Source of the DNA: CAG-390 sp003523225
Lineage (GTDB): Bacteria > Bacillota > Clostridia > Oscillospirales > CAG-272
Assembly: GCA_902461815.1 (NCBI GenBank)
Contig: CABPZE010000001.1
Span: forward strand, 1 to 64,000
Direction of reading: 5' to 3'
DNA: 64,000 bases
Both the position numbers and the translations under genes were made by a program. Under the pieces are notes generated by a model that ran no database searches, was not told where the DNA came from, and saw only the letters and a list, made by a program, of their open reading frames with translations. Shown here piece by piece: positions 32,872 through 40,148 of this stretch (positions are counted from its first letter, which is position 1; each line of letters starts with the position of its first letter).

Positions 32872-34929
32872 ATGGCGAAATTCGAAACCGGAAGCATCCG
32901 CAACATTGCTCTGTTGGGTCACGGCGGATGCGGAAAGACCTCGCTTGCCGAGGCTATGCTCTATATCAGCGGAGGAACCGACAGACTTGGCAAAACCAGC
33001 GACGGAAATACCGTCTGTGACTTTGATCCTGAGGAGATAAAGAGAAGCTTTTCAATTTCCACTGCTATTGCGCCGGTTATTTGGAAAGGCACAAAGCTCA
33101 ACGTACTTGATACCCCCGGCTATCTTGACTTTGTCGGCGAGGTAAAACAGGCTCTGCGCGTTGCAGGAAGCGCCGTTATTCTTGTCGACGCCAAATCCGG
33201 CGTTGAGGTAGGAACTGAGCTTGCATGGGATTATGCCACAGAGGTTGGTGTTCCCACTGTTTTCTTCATTAATAAATATGATGACAACGAGGCGAATTTC
33301 GACCGTGTTTTCGATCAGCTGAAGGAGAAATTCGGAAGCTCCGTTTGCCCTGTTGTTGTACCGGTCAAGTCCGGCAAGGAGATACAGTTTGTTGACCTTA
33401 TTGACATGAAGGCGTTCAAGTGCGACGCAAAGGGCGCAAAGGTCGAGATCGCTATGACCCCTGAGCTTGAAGCCGCCGCCGAAAGCCACAAAGCAGACTT
33501 CAACGATGCTATCGCCATGGTCAACGAGGACATAATGATGAAGGTCCTTGAGGAAGAGGAGATCACCCGCGAGGAAGCTGCTGCCGCCATTCACGACGGT
33601 ATCGTTTCCGGAACAATAGTGCCTGTATACTGCGGCTCCTCCACCACTCTCGCCGGAATTACCGAGATGATGGACGCGGCGGTCAGCGCTTTCCCGAAGT
33701 TCACCTCCAAGGGTAAGGTAGCGCTTGAGGACGGCAAGGAAGCCAAGGTTGACCCCGCCGGTCCTGCTGCAATATTTGTTTTCAAGACCGTTGCCGACCC
33801 GTTTGTCGGTAAGATGTCGTATTTCAAGGTAATGAACGGCACTCTTAAGAGAGATATGTCTCTTAAGAACCTCACCACCGGCGTTACCGAAAAAATGTCC
33901 CATATTTACACGCTGAAGGGCAAGAACCAGACTGAGGTCGACGAGCTTGCCTGTGGTGATATTGGTATGATCGCCAAGCTCAGCAACACCAACACCAACG
34001 ACACTCTGCGCGAGAGCGGAGATGAAAAGTATGCTCCCACCGTATATCCTGTTCCGAACATGACTCAGGCGATGATTCCCGAGACCGCCAAGGATGAGGG
34101 CAAGATCTCGCAGAGCATGGCAAGAATGGTTGAGGAAGATCTTACGCTTAAGTACGAGACCGATCCCGATACCAAGCAGATGGTTATCTCGGGTCTTGGC
34201 GATATGCACCTTGCAATTCTTGCCGCAAAGCTGAAGAACCGCTACGGCGTTTCAATCAAGCTTGAAATGCCGAAGATCGCATACCGTGAAAAGATCACAA
34301 AGACTGTGGATATCCACGGCAGACATAAAAAGCAGAACGGCGGTTCGGGTCAGTTCGGCGACGTCTGGATCAAATTCTCTCCCGGAGAGGCAGAGGGACT
34401 TACCTTTACCGTTTCAGTCGTTGGCGGTGTTGTTCCTAAGAACTTCAACCCGGCGGTTGAAAAGGGTCTGCTTGAAGCAATGCAGAAGGGCGCAGCCGGA
34501 TTCCCGATGACTCATCTCGCTGCCGATCTGCACGACGGCTCTTACCATCCCGTTGACTCTGATGAAATTTCCTTCAAGACTGCGGCTCAGCTTGCTTACA
34601 AGCAGTGCCTGCTTGAGGCTGCTCCGGTTATTCTTGAGCCGGTGGGCGAGCTGGATATCACGGTTCCCGAATCCCTTGTCGGTGATGTTATGGGTGACCT
34701 CAACAAGAGACGCGGAAGCATTATGGGTATGGACGCCGCCAAGAAGAAGGGATACACTGTGGTTCATGCCATAGCTCCGAAGGCGGAGATAATGGATTAT
34801 CCGATCGCATTGCGTGCAATGTCTCAGGGACGTGGATCATTTACTTTCAAGGTAAACGATTACGCTACCGTTCCGGGCAACATTGCTCAGAAGATAATTG
34901 AGGATTACAAGAAGTCTCAGGATGCCTGA
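32872..34929 (+). CDS. Elongation factor G-like translational GTPase
   Basis: The 685-residue GTPase has G1 GHGGCGKTSL, G3 DTPGYLDF and G4 NKYD, then EF-G domains II to V (YREKITKTVDIHGRHKKQNGGSGQFGDVW and the C-terminal RGSIMGMD). The G1 and G4 variants (NKYD rather than NKMD) point to the EF-G-like paralogue group rather than canonical fusA, which normally lies with rpsL/rpsG and tuf. It may act in recycling, stress or back-translocation; the role is not settled. The start at 32872 follows GAAAGAGG. Codon choice is biased to C-ending codons, which suggests high expression. Confidence 0.88.
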   Translation: MAKFETGSIRNIALLGHGGCGKTSLAEAMLYISGGTDRLGKTSDGNTVCDFDPEEIKRSFSISTAIAPVIWKGTKLNVLDTPGYLDFVGEVKQALRVAGSAVILVDAKSGVEVGTELAWDYATEVGVPTVFFINKYDDNEANFDRVFDQLKEKFGSSVCPVVVPVKSGKEIQFVDLIDMKAFKCDAKGAKVEIAMTPELEAAAESHKADFNDAIAMVNEDIMMKVLEEEEITREEAAAAIHDGIVSGTIVPVYCGSSTTLAGITEMMDAAVSAFPKFTSKGKVALEDGKEAKVDPAGPAAIFVFKTVADPFVGKMSYFKVMNGTLKRDMSLKNLTTGVTEKMSHIYTLKGKNQTEVDELACGDIGMIAKLSNTNTNDTLRESGDEKYAPTVYPVPNMTQAMIPETAKDEGKISQSMARMVEEDLTLKYETDPDTKQMVISGLGDMHLAILAAKLKNRYGVSIKLEMPKIAYREKITKTVDIHGRHKKQNGGSGQFGDVWIKFSPGEAEGLTFTVSVVGGVVPKNFNPAVEKGLLEAMQKGAAGFPMTHLAADLHDGSYHPVDSDEISFKTAAQLAYKQCLLEAAPVILEPVGELDITVPESLVGDVMGDLNKRRGSIMGMDAAKKKGYTVVHAIAPKAEIMDYPIALRAMSQGRGSFTFKVNDYATVPGNIAQKIIEDYKKSQDA

Positions 34930-35025
34930 TAATACAGGTAATTAATACACCGGAGTATTCAACGCCGCTATGGATCAGGCTAAATGCCTGTTAAGGTGCT
35001 GACTGCACGGTACAAAAAAGCATGG

Positions 35026-35057
35026 GGGTGTCGAAGGTTTGACGGCTTTCGACACCC
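35026..35057. terminator. Terminator of the EF-G-like gene
   Basis: GGGTGTCGAA pairs with TTCGACACCC and is followed by TGTTTT. It belongs to the GGGGTGTC hairpin family. Confidence 0.85.
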
Positions 35058-35080
35058 TGTTTTATTAATTAATGATACCA

Positions 35081-35596
35081 ATGAAAAACAGCAAAAAAGA
35101 TGTTTCTGTTCTTAAAAAAGATTATTGGTTTGATGTAGCCGCTGTTTCCGTGCTGATCGCACTAAGCATTATTGTGGGCGGTATCAATTTTATATCGGGA
35201 GACGGTGACTCGCTTACATTTGCCAATGTGTTTTCGTCTTTGATATACCTTGCAGTCTGGGCATTTTGGGGCTGTACCGTTCTGCCGCGTCGAAGGGCAA
35301 CTCATCCTGTACGGATCTTTTATACCGCATGGTTTGCGCTGGGGGCTATTGCGGCATTGTCACTGCTCATAATTTCTCTGGCTTCTTCCGGCGGTGCATC
35401 CTTTATGACATCTGAGGCAGGCAGTAAGGCAACAGTGGTTTTGTTCTTAATGTGCTCGCCTATGTACGGAGTTTGCTTTTTCGGAAGTGACGGATACATC
35501 CTCAACGATATTTTCATGCTGATGCTTTCACTTGTCTTGATACTCATGCCGTACATCGTGCAGCGTGCAATAGTGAAAAAAGAGCTAAAAAAATAG
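35081..35596 (+). CDS. Four-helix membrane protein of unknown function
   Basis: The protein of about 171 residues has a charged N-terminus (MKNSKKDVSVLKKD) and four hydrophobic helices (about 17-37, 46-66, 79-101 and 140-162), with a conserved-looking WGCTVLPRRR loop. The start may also be the ATG at 35072. Neither has a good ribosome site. It is isolated between two terminators of the same family. No function is recognised. Confidence 0.5.
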   Translation: MKNSKKDVSVLKKDYWFDVAAVSVLIALSIIVGGINFISGDGDSLTFANVFSSLIYLAVWAFWGCTVLPRRRATHPVRIFYTAWFALGAIAALSLLIISLASSGGASFMTSEAGSKATVVLFLMCSPMYGVCFFGSDGYILNDIFMLMLSLVLILMPYIVQRAIVKKELKK

Positions 35597-35617
35597 TAGT
35601 CTTTTGCGCATAACATT

Positions 35618-35651
35618 GGGGTGTCGGAAGCTTTGCGGCTTCCGACACCCC
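35618..35651. terminator. Bidirectional terminator
   Basis: GGGGTGTCGGAAGC pairs perfectly with GCTTCCGACACCCC around TTTGCG and is followed by a T run. It separates two convergent genes. Confidence 0.88.
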
Positions 35652-35675
35652 GGAATTTTTGTATTTGATAGTGTT

Positions 35676-36950
35676 TTACCTTTTTTTGCCTGTGTTCGGA
35701 CGGCGTGAGTCGGTGGCTCCTTCGGTTATATCTCCGGAACGTGTAAGTGCCATCTTTGTCAGCATAGGTCCAACAAGCTCATATATCAGCACACCGAACA
35801 ATACTATATTGCGTATGATCGCGCCTTCCTCACCAAGCACGCCTACGGTTACAGACATACCGAGCGCCACACCCGCCTGAGGCAGAAGGGTGATTCCGAG
35901 GTTGTTTACGATGGGCTTTGAACACTTCATAAGCTCGGCGCTCCATTTTGCGCCCAGGATCTTACCGGCAGAGCGGGAGAGTATATATGCCACGCCAATT
36001 CCAACTACGGCAAGATCGGTGAAAACATTCAGCTCAAGCTCAGCTCCGCTGAGAACAAAGAACAAAATGAACAGTGGTCCGGTCCATGCATCTGTTCTTT
36101 CCATGATCTCCTCGGAAAAGTCGCAGATGTTGCAGAATACAGTAGCGACCATCATGCACACCAAAAGACTTGAAAAGCCTACGTGTACAGGTCCGATGCT
36201 GAATTCAAGCTTTGACAGCGCAACGGCAAGAATAACAACCGTAACGGCAAGGGAAAGACGTTTGCTTCTTGAGTGGAAGAACCGTTCAAACCATGAAAAC
36301 AGGAATCCTATAACAAATCCGAGCAGCAGAGACAGGATTATTTCTACCAAAGGATTGACGATAATGGAGACAAGGTCGAAGCTGCCCACGTGCATGGCTT
36401 TGGCAATTCCAAAGAAAATGGCAAATATCACGAGACCTACCGCATCGTCGAGGGCAACTATCGGGAGAAGCAGGTCGGTAAGTTCTCCGTGCGCCTTGTA
36501 CTGCCGCACGACCATGAGCGTAGCGGCGGGGGCGGTAGCGGTTGCAATTGCTCCGAGAGTAATGCAGGTGGAAATAGGGAGCTTATCTCCGAGTACAAAG
36601 TGCAGAGCTATCAGCACAACATCAACAAACACAGTGGCGGATACTGCCTGAAGTATACCGATAACAAGAGCCTGCTTGCCGATATGCTTAAGCTCTTTAA
36701 GACGGAATTCATTTCCTATTGAAAAAGCGATAAAGCCGAGAGCTACGTCGCTGATAAGTCCGAGGGCGGTTACAGCTGAATTTGTGGTGAAGCCCAAGCC
36801 CTCGATTCCGAGTCTGCCGAGGCAGTAAGGACCGACAAGTATGCCGGCAACGAGGTAGCCGGTTACTGCGGGGAGCTTAAGAGGTTTGGCAACACGTGAC
36901 ATAAGCAAACCGGCGATGAGTGCCGTTGCGATGCTGAGTAAGGTAGTCAT
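35676..36950 (-). CDS. Cation/proton antiporter, CPA2 (Kef-type) family
   Basis: The 424-residue membrane protein has about 12 helices and CPA2 antiporter motifs: LKLPAVTGYLVAGILVGP near the N-terminus, the ion-binding aspartate pair region IVALDDAVGLVIFAI (about 150-165), and ITLGAIATATAPAA. It exchanges Na+ or K+ for H+. It lacks the cytoplasmic TrkA-N nucleotide-binding domain of KefB/C. The start at 36950 has AAAGGA 13 bp upstream. The ATG at 37013 would add residues with no membrane-protein character. Confidence 0.85.
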   Translation of the reverse strand: MTTLLSIATALIAGLLMSRVAKPLKLPAVTGYLVAGILVGPYCLGRLGIEGLGFTTNSAVTALGLISDVALGFIAFSIGNEFRLKELKHIGKQALVIGILQAVSATVFVDVVLIALHFVLGDKLPISTCITLGAIATATAPAATLMVVRQYKAHGELTDLLLPIVALDDAVGLVIFAIFFGIAKAMHVGSFDLVSIIVNPLVEIILSLLLGFVIGFLFSWFERFFHSRSKRLSLAVTVVILAVALSKLEFSIGPVHVGFSSLLVCMMVATVFCNICDFSEEIMERTDAWTGPLFILFFVLSGAELELNVFTDLAVVGIGVAYILSRSAGKILGAKWSAELMKCSKPIVNNLGITLLPQAGVALGMSVTVGVLGEEGAIIRNIVLFGVLIYELVGPMLTKMALTRSGDITEGATDSRRPNTGKKR

Positions 36951-37080
36951 AAGAGGAATGCGTTCCTTTCGGGTAAAATGAATTATAGAAAACTTTGAAG
37001 TCAACACCGACATAATATATCACTTTTGCGTCGGTTTGTCAAGCGAAAAGCAGAATAATCGGCAAAAAATGCAGAAAAAA

Positions 37081-37114
37081 TCCGGGAAGCGCCTTCTTGT
37101 GAGGCAGTTCCCGG
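37081..37114 (-). terminator. Terminator of the barnase-like RNase gene
   Basis: On the minus strand TCCGGGAA and GCCT pair with AGGC and TTCCCGGA, followed by six T. It lies 19 bp after the RNase stop. Confidence 0.85.
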
Positions 37115-37132
37115 ATCTTATGCAATTTTGGG

Positions 37133-37813
37133 TCACTCGTTACCGTAAAGCAGGGTAAAGGTGGCGTAGTGATCGTCGGTGTAATATATCAGACCGTCGT
37201 TTGAAAAAACTATGCGCTTGGCGCCGCGGGACGATGCACCGAGGGTATCAATATCGCATTCGGTGTATTTGCGCCCGGATTTTTTGGGAAGCAAGCCTTC
37301 GTAATTTCCGAAGTTGTCGCCGCCGATACATTTGCCGGGGGCATATTTTTCAAGCGAGCCGCCTGTCCAGCCGAGTTTTTGCGCTTCAGCTTTGGTAATG
37401 AAGTTCTGCGGAAGCTCTCCGTACTGGTGGATGTAAAGCGCTACGTCTTCCTTGGATGTGTATGTGCCGTTTTTGTCGAGCTTTTGCTCCGCCGGCGCTG
37501 TTGTTTCGGCGGGAGCTTTCGCAGTGGTTTCGGCAGAAGGCTTTGCGGTAGTTTCCGGTGTGGGCTTTGACGTTGTTTCCGCTACGCTTGACTCCGGTAG
37601 AGCAGAGGTTGACTCCGGAGTGTCATAAGACGTTGAAATGTCTGCCGCCGTAGATGACAGGCTTGATGAGCTTACGTCCGGAATGTCTGTATCGTTCCGG
37701 AACAGATTGGGGAATAAAAAGTAAAGGGCAGCAATCAGCAGGACTGCGGCGATCCCCAAGAGTATTCTTTTTGTTTTTGGACTGATTTTAGGAGTTTTCT
37801 GCATTGTTGACAT
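37133..37813 (-). CDS. Exported barnase-like ribonuclease, membrane-anchored
   Basis: The protein of about 226 residues has a basic N-terminus and one hydrophobic helix (about 17-34), then a long S/T/P/E/K-rich stalk to about 110. A C-terminal guanyl-specific RNase domain follows that is close to barnase: YIHQYGELPQNFITKAEAQKLGW, PGKCIGGDNFGN and DDHYATFTLLY. The catalytic residues are visible: Glu in YTECDID, Arg in GAKRIVFS and His in DDHYATF. No barstar-like inhibitor gene is nearby. The start is uncertain (37843, 37813 or 37804). It neighbours the recombinase gene inside the element. Confidence 0.85.
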   Translation of the reverse strand: MSTMQKTPKISPKTKRILLGIAAVLLIAALYFLFPNLFRNDTDIPDVSSSSLSSTAADISTSYDTPESTSALPESSVAETTSKPTPETTAKPSAETTAKAPAETTAPAEQKLDKNGTYTSKEDVALYIHQYGELPQNFITKAEAQKLGWTGGSLEKYAPGKCIGGDNFGNYEGLLPKKSGRKYTECDIDTLGASSRGAKRIVFSNDGLIYYTDDHYATFTLLYGNE

Positions 37814-37938
37814 AATTCCTTTCCCGCGGTATTTCCGCAGCACAGATATATTATAGCAGAAAAATGACCGAATGCCAATAGCAAAAAAGAAATTTGCAGA
37901 AAAATGGGGAGCATCATGAGCGCTTTACGGCAGTTTAG

Positions 37939-37950
37939 CTGAAATTTCAG
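37939..37950. promoter_or_regulatory. 12-bp palindrome upstream of the recombinase gene
   Basis: CTGAAATTTCAG is a perfect palindrome about 80 bp before the recombinase start. A TATATT at 37997-38002 could be a -10. No clear sigma-E or sigma-A promoter was recognised between 37844 and 38030. Confidence 0.3.
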
Positions 37951-38030
37951 TTCCAAGATAATGTTTCGGCGTATTTCAGCGTGAATGCGAATAGCTTATA
38001 TTGATAAAAACGAAAGAGCAGGGCATTCTT

Positions 38031-39497
38031 ATGTCGGATAAAAAGGATATTAAGACCTCCGCGGCGTATATCCGTGTTTCAACCGATAAGCAGGAGGAGT
38101 ATTCACCGGAAAGCCAGTTGAGCATCACGCGCGAGCACGCCGCGCGGGAAGGGTATTATATACCGGATGAATTTGTGTTTTATGACGACGGAATTTCAGG
38201 TAAGAACGCATTGAAGCGCGAAGGATTTGTGCGCATGATATCCCTCGCCAAGGATAAATCTCACCCATTTGAAGTGATATACGTATGGAAATTTTCCCGA
38301 TTTGCGCGTAATCAGGAGGAATCTCTGGTCTACAAGAACCTGTTGCGCCGCAACGGTGTTTCGGTCGTTTCGGTGTCCGAGCCGCTGCCTGACGGACCGT
38401 GGGGTTCGCTTATTGAGCGGATGATAGAGTGGATGGACGAGTATTATCTGATAAATCTCGGCACTGAGGTAAGGCGAGGAATGAACGAGCGCGCCGCTCG
38501 CGGATTGCCGAACGTCCCACCCGCCGCAGGATATGACATTATTGACGGTAAATATGTCATTAATGCCGATGCGGATGTGATAAGGGATGTGTTCCGTCGC
38601 TTCAACTCCGGAGAAAGCATGAGGCAGATCGCCGCCGGGCTTGGCGCGATGGGATTCAGAACAAGATATGGAAATCCGCCTGATAATCGTTGGGTTGAAT
38701 ATGTACTCAACAACCCTTGCTACATAGGTAAGATACGTTGGAGTGCAGACGGTGAGAGACATATCTCAAGGCGGGATTATGACAGCCCGGGGGTAATGAC
38801 AGTTGACGGAAAGCATGAGCCCGTTATCTCTCAAGGAGAATGGGAACGCGCTCAGGCTCGCTTGGCTGAACAAAAACGGATTTACGCACGTCATGCAAGG
38901 GTTGGGCAGTCGGTCGATTTTATGCTGAAAGGACTGCTCAGATGCAGTAGCTGCGGAGCAACGCTTACAATGTGTTCGGGAAAGGCGCGGTTGCAGTGCC
39001 ACAACTATGCACGTGGCTTGTGTCACAAGTCACATTCGGTATCGGTTCAGGCGGCAAACGAAGCTGTGACCGCCGCTGTTTGTGCCGCCGTGGGAGAGCT
39101 TGATTTCACTGTAAATGTATCTGGCATTGATTCTGATGTGATTGGCGGCGTAGCGGAATATGAAAAGGCAATTTGCACTGAGCAAAGGAAGCTCAGCCGT
39201 GCCAAGGAGGCATATCTTGCGGGGGTGGATACGCTTGAAGATTACCGACAAATCAAGGCGATATCAGAGGGAAGGATAGAGGAGCTTGAGAAGAAAAGAA
39301 AATCACTGTGCGACGCAGAATGCTCTTTGACCGGAGCGGAAACCGGCATTGCCCGCCGCGTCAGGGTCTGTGTCAGTGACATTTTGCGGTCAGATGATGT
39401 ATCGGAAAGTGTCAGAAATCTTGTTTTGCGCTGCATGACGGAGAAAATTGTTTTTGACCGGTCGGAGAATAAATACAAATTATTTTTCCGCACCTGA
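38031..39497 (+). CDS. Large serine recombinase (candidate cotJC element excisionase)
   Basis: The 488-residue protein has the resolvase catalytic domain first (AAYIRVSTDKQEE with nucleophile Ser17, then FYDDGISG and WKFSRFARN), a recombinase domain (about 165-280), a zinc ribbon (Cys305 and Cys308 in RCSSCG, later cysteines near QCHNYARGLC) and a coiled coil from about 375. Size and layout match SpoIVCA, the recombinase that removes skin from sigK. The start at 38031 follows AGGG; a TTG at 38001 is less likely. The gene ends 22 bp before the right recombination core, as integrase genes commonly sit beside attP. No directionality factor was identified. Confidence 0.92.
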   Translation: MSDKKDIKTSAAYIRVSTDKQEEYSPESQLSITREHAAREGYYIPDEFVFYDDGISGKNALKREGFVRMISLAKDKSHPFEVIYVWKFSRFARNQEESLVYKNLLRRNGVSVVSVSEPLPDGPWGSLIERMIEWMDEYYLINLGTEVRRGMNERAARGLPNVPPAAGYDIIDGKYVINADADVIRDVFRRFNSGESMRQIAAGLGAMGFRTRYGNPPDNRWVEYVLNNPCYIGKIRWSADGERHISRRDYDSPGVMTVDGKHEPVISQGEWERAQARLAEQKRIYARHARVGQSVDFMLKGLLRCSSCGATLTMCSGKARLQCHNYARGLCHKSHSVSVQAANEAVTAAVCAAVGELDFTVNVSGIDSDVIGGVAEYEKAICTEQRKLSRAKEAYLAGVDTLEDYRQIKAISEGRIEELEKKRKSLCDAECSLTGAETGIARRVRVCVSDILRSDDVSESVRNLVLRCMTEKIVFDRSENKYKLFFRT

Positions 39498-39519
39498 AAA
39501 TGATATCCTTTTGCCGCCC

Positions 39520-39530
39520 GGAGGTCCGGA
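39520..39530 (+). other. Right recombination core (attR) in cotJC
   Basis: GGAGGTCCGGA is identical to the left core at 8190 and is in the same reading frame (GGA GGT CCG GAC). The inner arm AAAATGATATCCTTTTGC (39497-39514) is complementary at 12 of 18 positions to the left inner arm. Both arms lie exactly nine bases from the central GG, so the predicted circle junction is symmetric. Confidence 0.85.
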
Positions 39531-40053
39531 CGGTGAACTCGGGGCGTCGATGAGATATCTGAATCAAAGATATTCAATGCCATCAAACGAAACAATTGGG
39601 GTTCTCACGGACATCGGCACGGAGGAGCTTGGTCACATTGAGATGGTGGCGGCGATCGTATATCAGCTTACACGCAATCTGACACCGGAAGAAATACTCG
39701 ACAGCCCGTATGCGTCGTACTTTGTTGACCATACGACGTCGGTGTATCCGGTATCCGCCGCCGGAGTACCTCATGACATGAAATATGTCGGAATAAAGGG
39801 AGATCCGATCGCTGACCTGAACGAGGACCTTGCGGCAGAGCAGAAGGCGCGTGTCACCTACGACAATATTCTGAGGCTTACGGACGACCCGGATGTTCTT
39901 GATCCTATCAGATTCCTTCGTGAGCGTGAGATCGTACATTATCAGCGGTTCGGTGACGCCTTACGCACGGTTCAGGACAGTCTTGACAGTAAGAATTTTT
40001 ACGCATTCAATCCTTCTTTTGATACAAAGGGCGTATTCAAAAGCAAAAGTTAA
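39520..40053 (+). CDS. cotJC: cotJC 3' segment (manganese catalase domain)
   Basis: The frame encodes 177 residues of CotJC from GGPDGELGASMRYLNQRY to the natural end, with no start codon of its own that makes sense. It holds all manganese ligands expected of the family: Glu in GGPDGEL, Glu and His in GTEELGHIEM, Glu in AAEQKAR and His in REIVHYQRF. Joined to the 5' segment at the core it gives 206 residues, close to other CotJC proteins. CotJC is a catalase-like inner coat protein made in the mother cell. The sequence is free of stops or frameshifts, which suggests selection still acts on it although it is separated from its start. A terminator follows. Confidence 0.93.
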   Translation, partial: GGPDGELGASMRYLNQRYSMPSNETIGVLTDIGTEELGHIEMVAAIVYQLTRNLTPEEILDSPYASYFVDHTTSVYPVSAAGVPHDMKYVGIKGDPIADLNEDLAAEQKARVTYDNILRLTDDPDVLDPIRFLREREIVHYQRFGDALRTVQDSLDSKNFYAFNPSFDTKGVFKSKS

Positions 40054-40059
40054 AAATGT

Positions 40060-40086
40060 GGGGCTGTTGCGATACGCAACAGCCCC
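40060..40086. terminator. Terminator after cotJC
   Basis: GGGGCTGTTGCG, loop ATA, CGCAACAGCCCC is a perfect stem. It would end the rejoined cotJABC operon and also faces the HAD gene. Confidence 0.8.
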
Positions 40087-40148
40087 TGAATCAACTACCG
40101 ATATCCGCTTAACAGATTTAAGTATGCGGTCGGGAATCGGCTGTAAGG

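Larger units (their letters stand above)
8190..39530 (+). mobile_element. Skin-like intervening element splitting cotJC (31.3 kb)
   Basis: Seen directly: both halves of cotJC end in an identical 11-bp core, in the same orientation, 31,330 bp apart. Joining them at the core restores the reading frame and the conserved family sequence. The gene for a large serine recombinase lies at the right edge, inside the interval. From knowledge: the sigK skin elements of Bacillus subtilis and Clostridioides difficile, and SP-beta in spsM, are removed in the mother cell by such recombinases. Inference: this interval is excised during sporulation to make cotJC. Oddly, it holds no phage genes. Its content is metabolic and housekeeping-like (liv transporter, iscU-nifS, metG-tatD, EF-G-like). 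Confidence 0.85.

Noticed and set aside
33052..34209. 385-codon minus-strand frame opposite the EF-G-like gene
   Set aside because: It is a shadow of a strongly conserved GTPase gene.
39448..39519. Reading the cotJC 3' frame as an independent gene starting at 39448
   Set aside because: The first 24 codons overlap the end of the recombinase gene in another frame and match nothing in the CotJC family. Family similarity starts exactly at the recombination core.
8190..39530. Explaining the split cotJC by homologous recombination or misassembly at a long repeat
   Set aside because: The shared sequence is only 11 bp, too short for either, while a recombinase gene and symmetric arms are present at the edge. 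A deeper check with reads is still needed.
8190..39530. Calling the interval a prophage or integrative conjugative element
   Set aside because: No capsid, tail, terminase, replication, relaxase or type IV secretion genes were seen. Only the recombinase is mobile-element-like.
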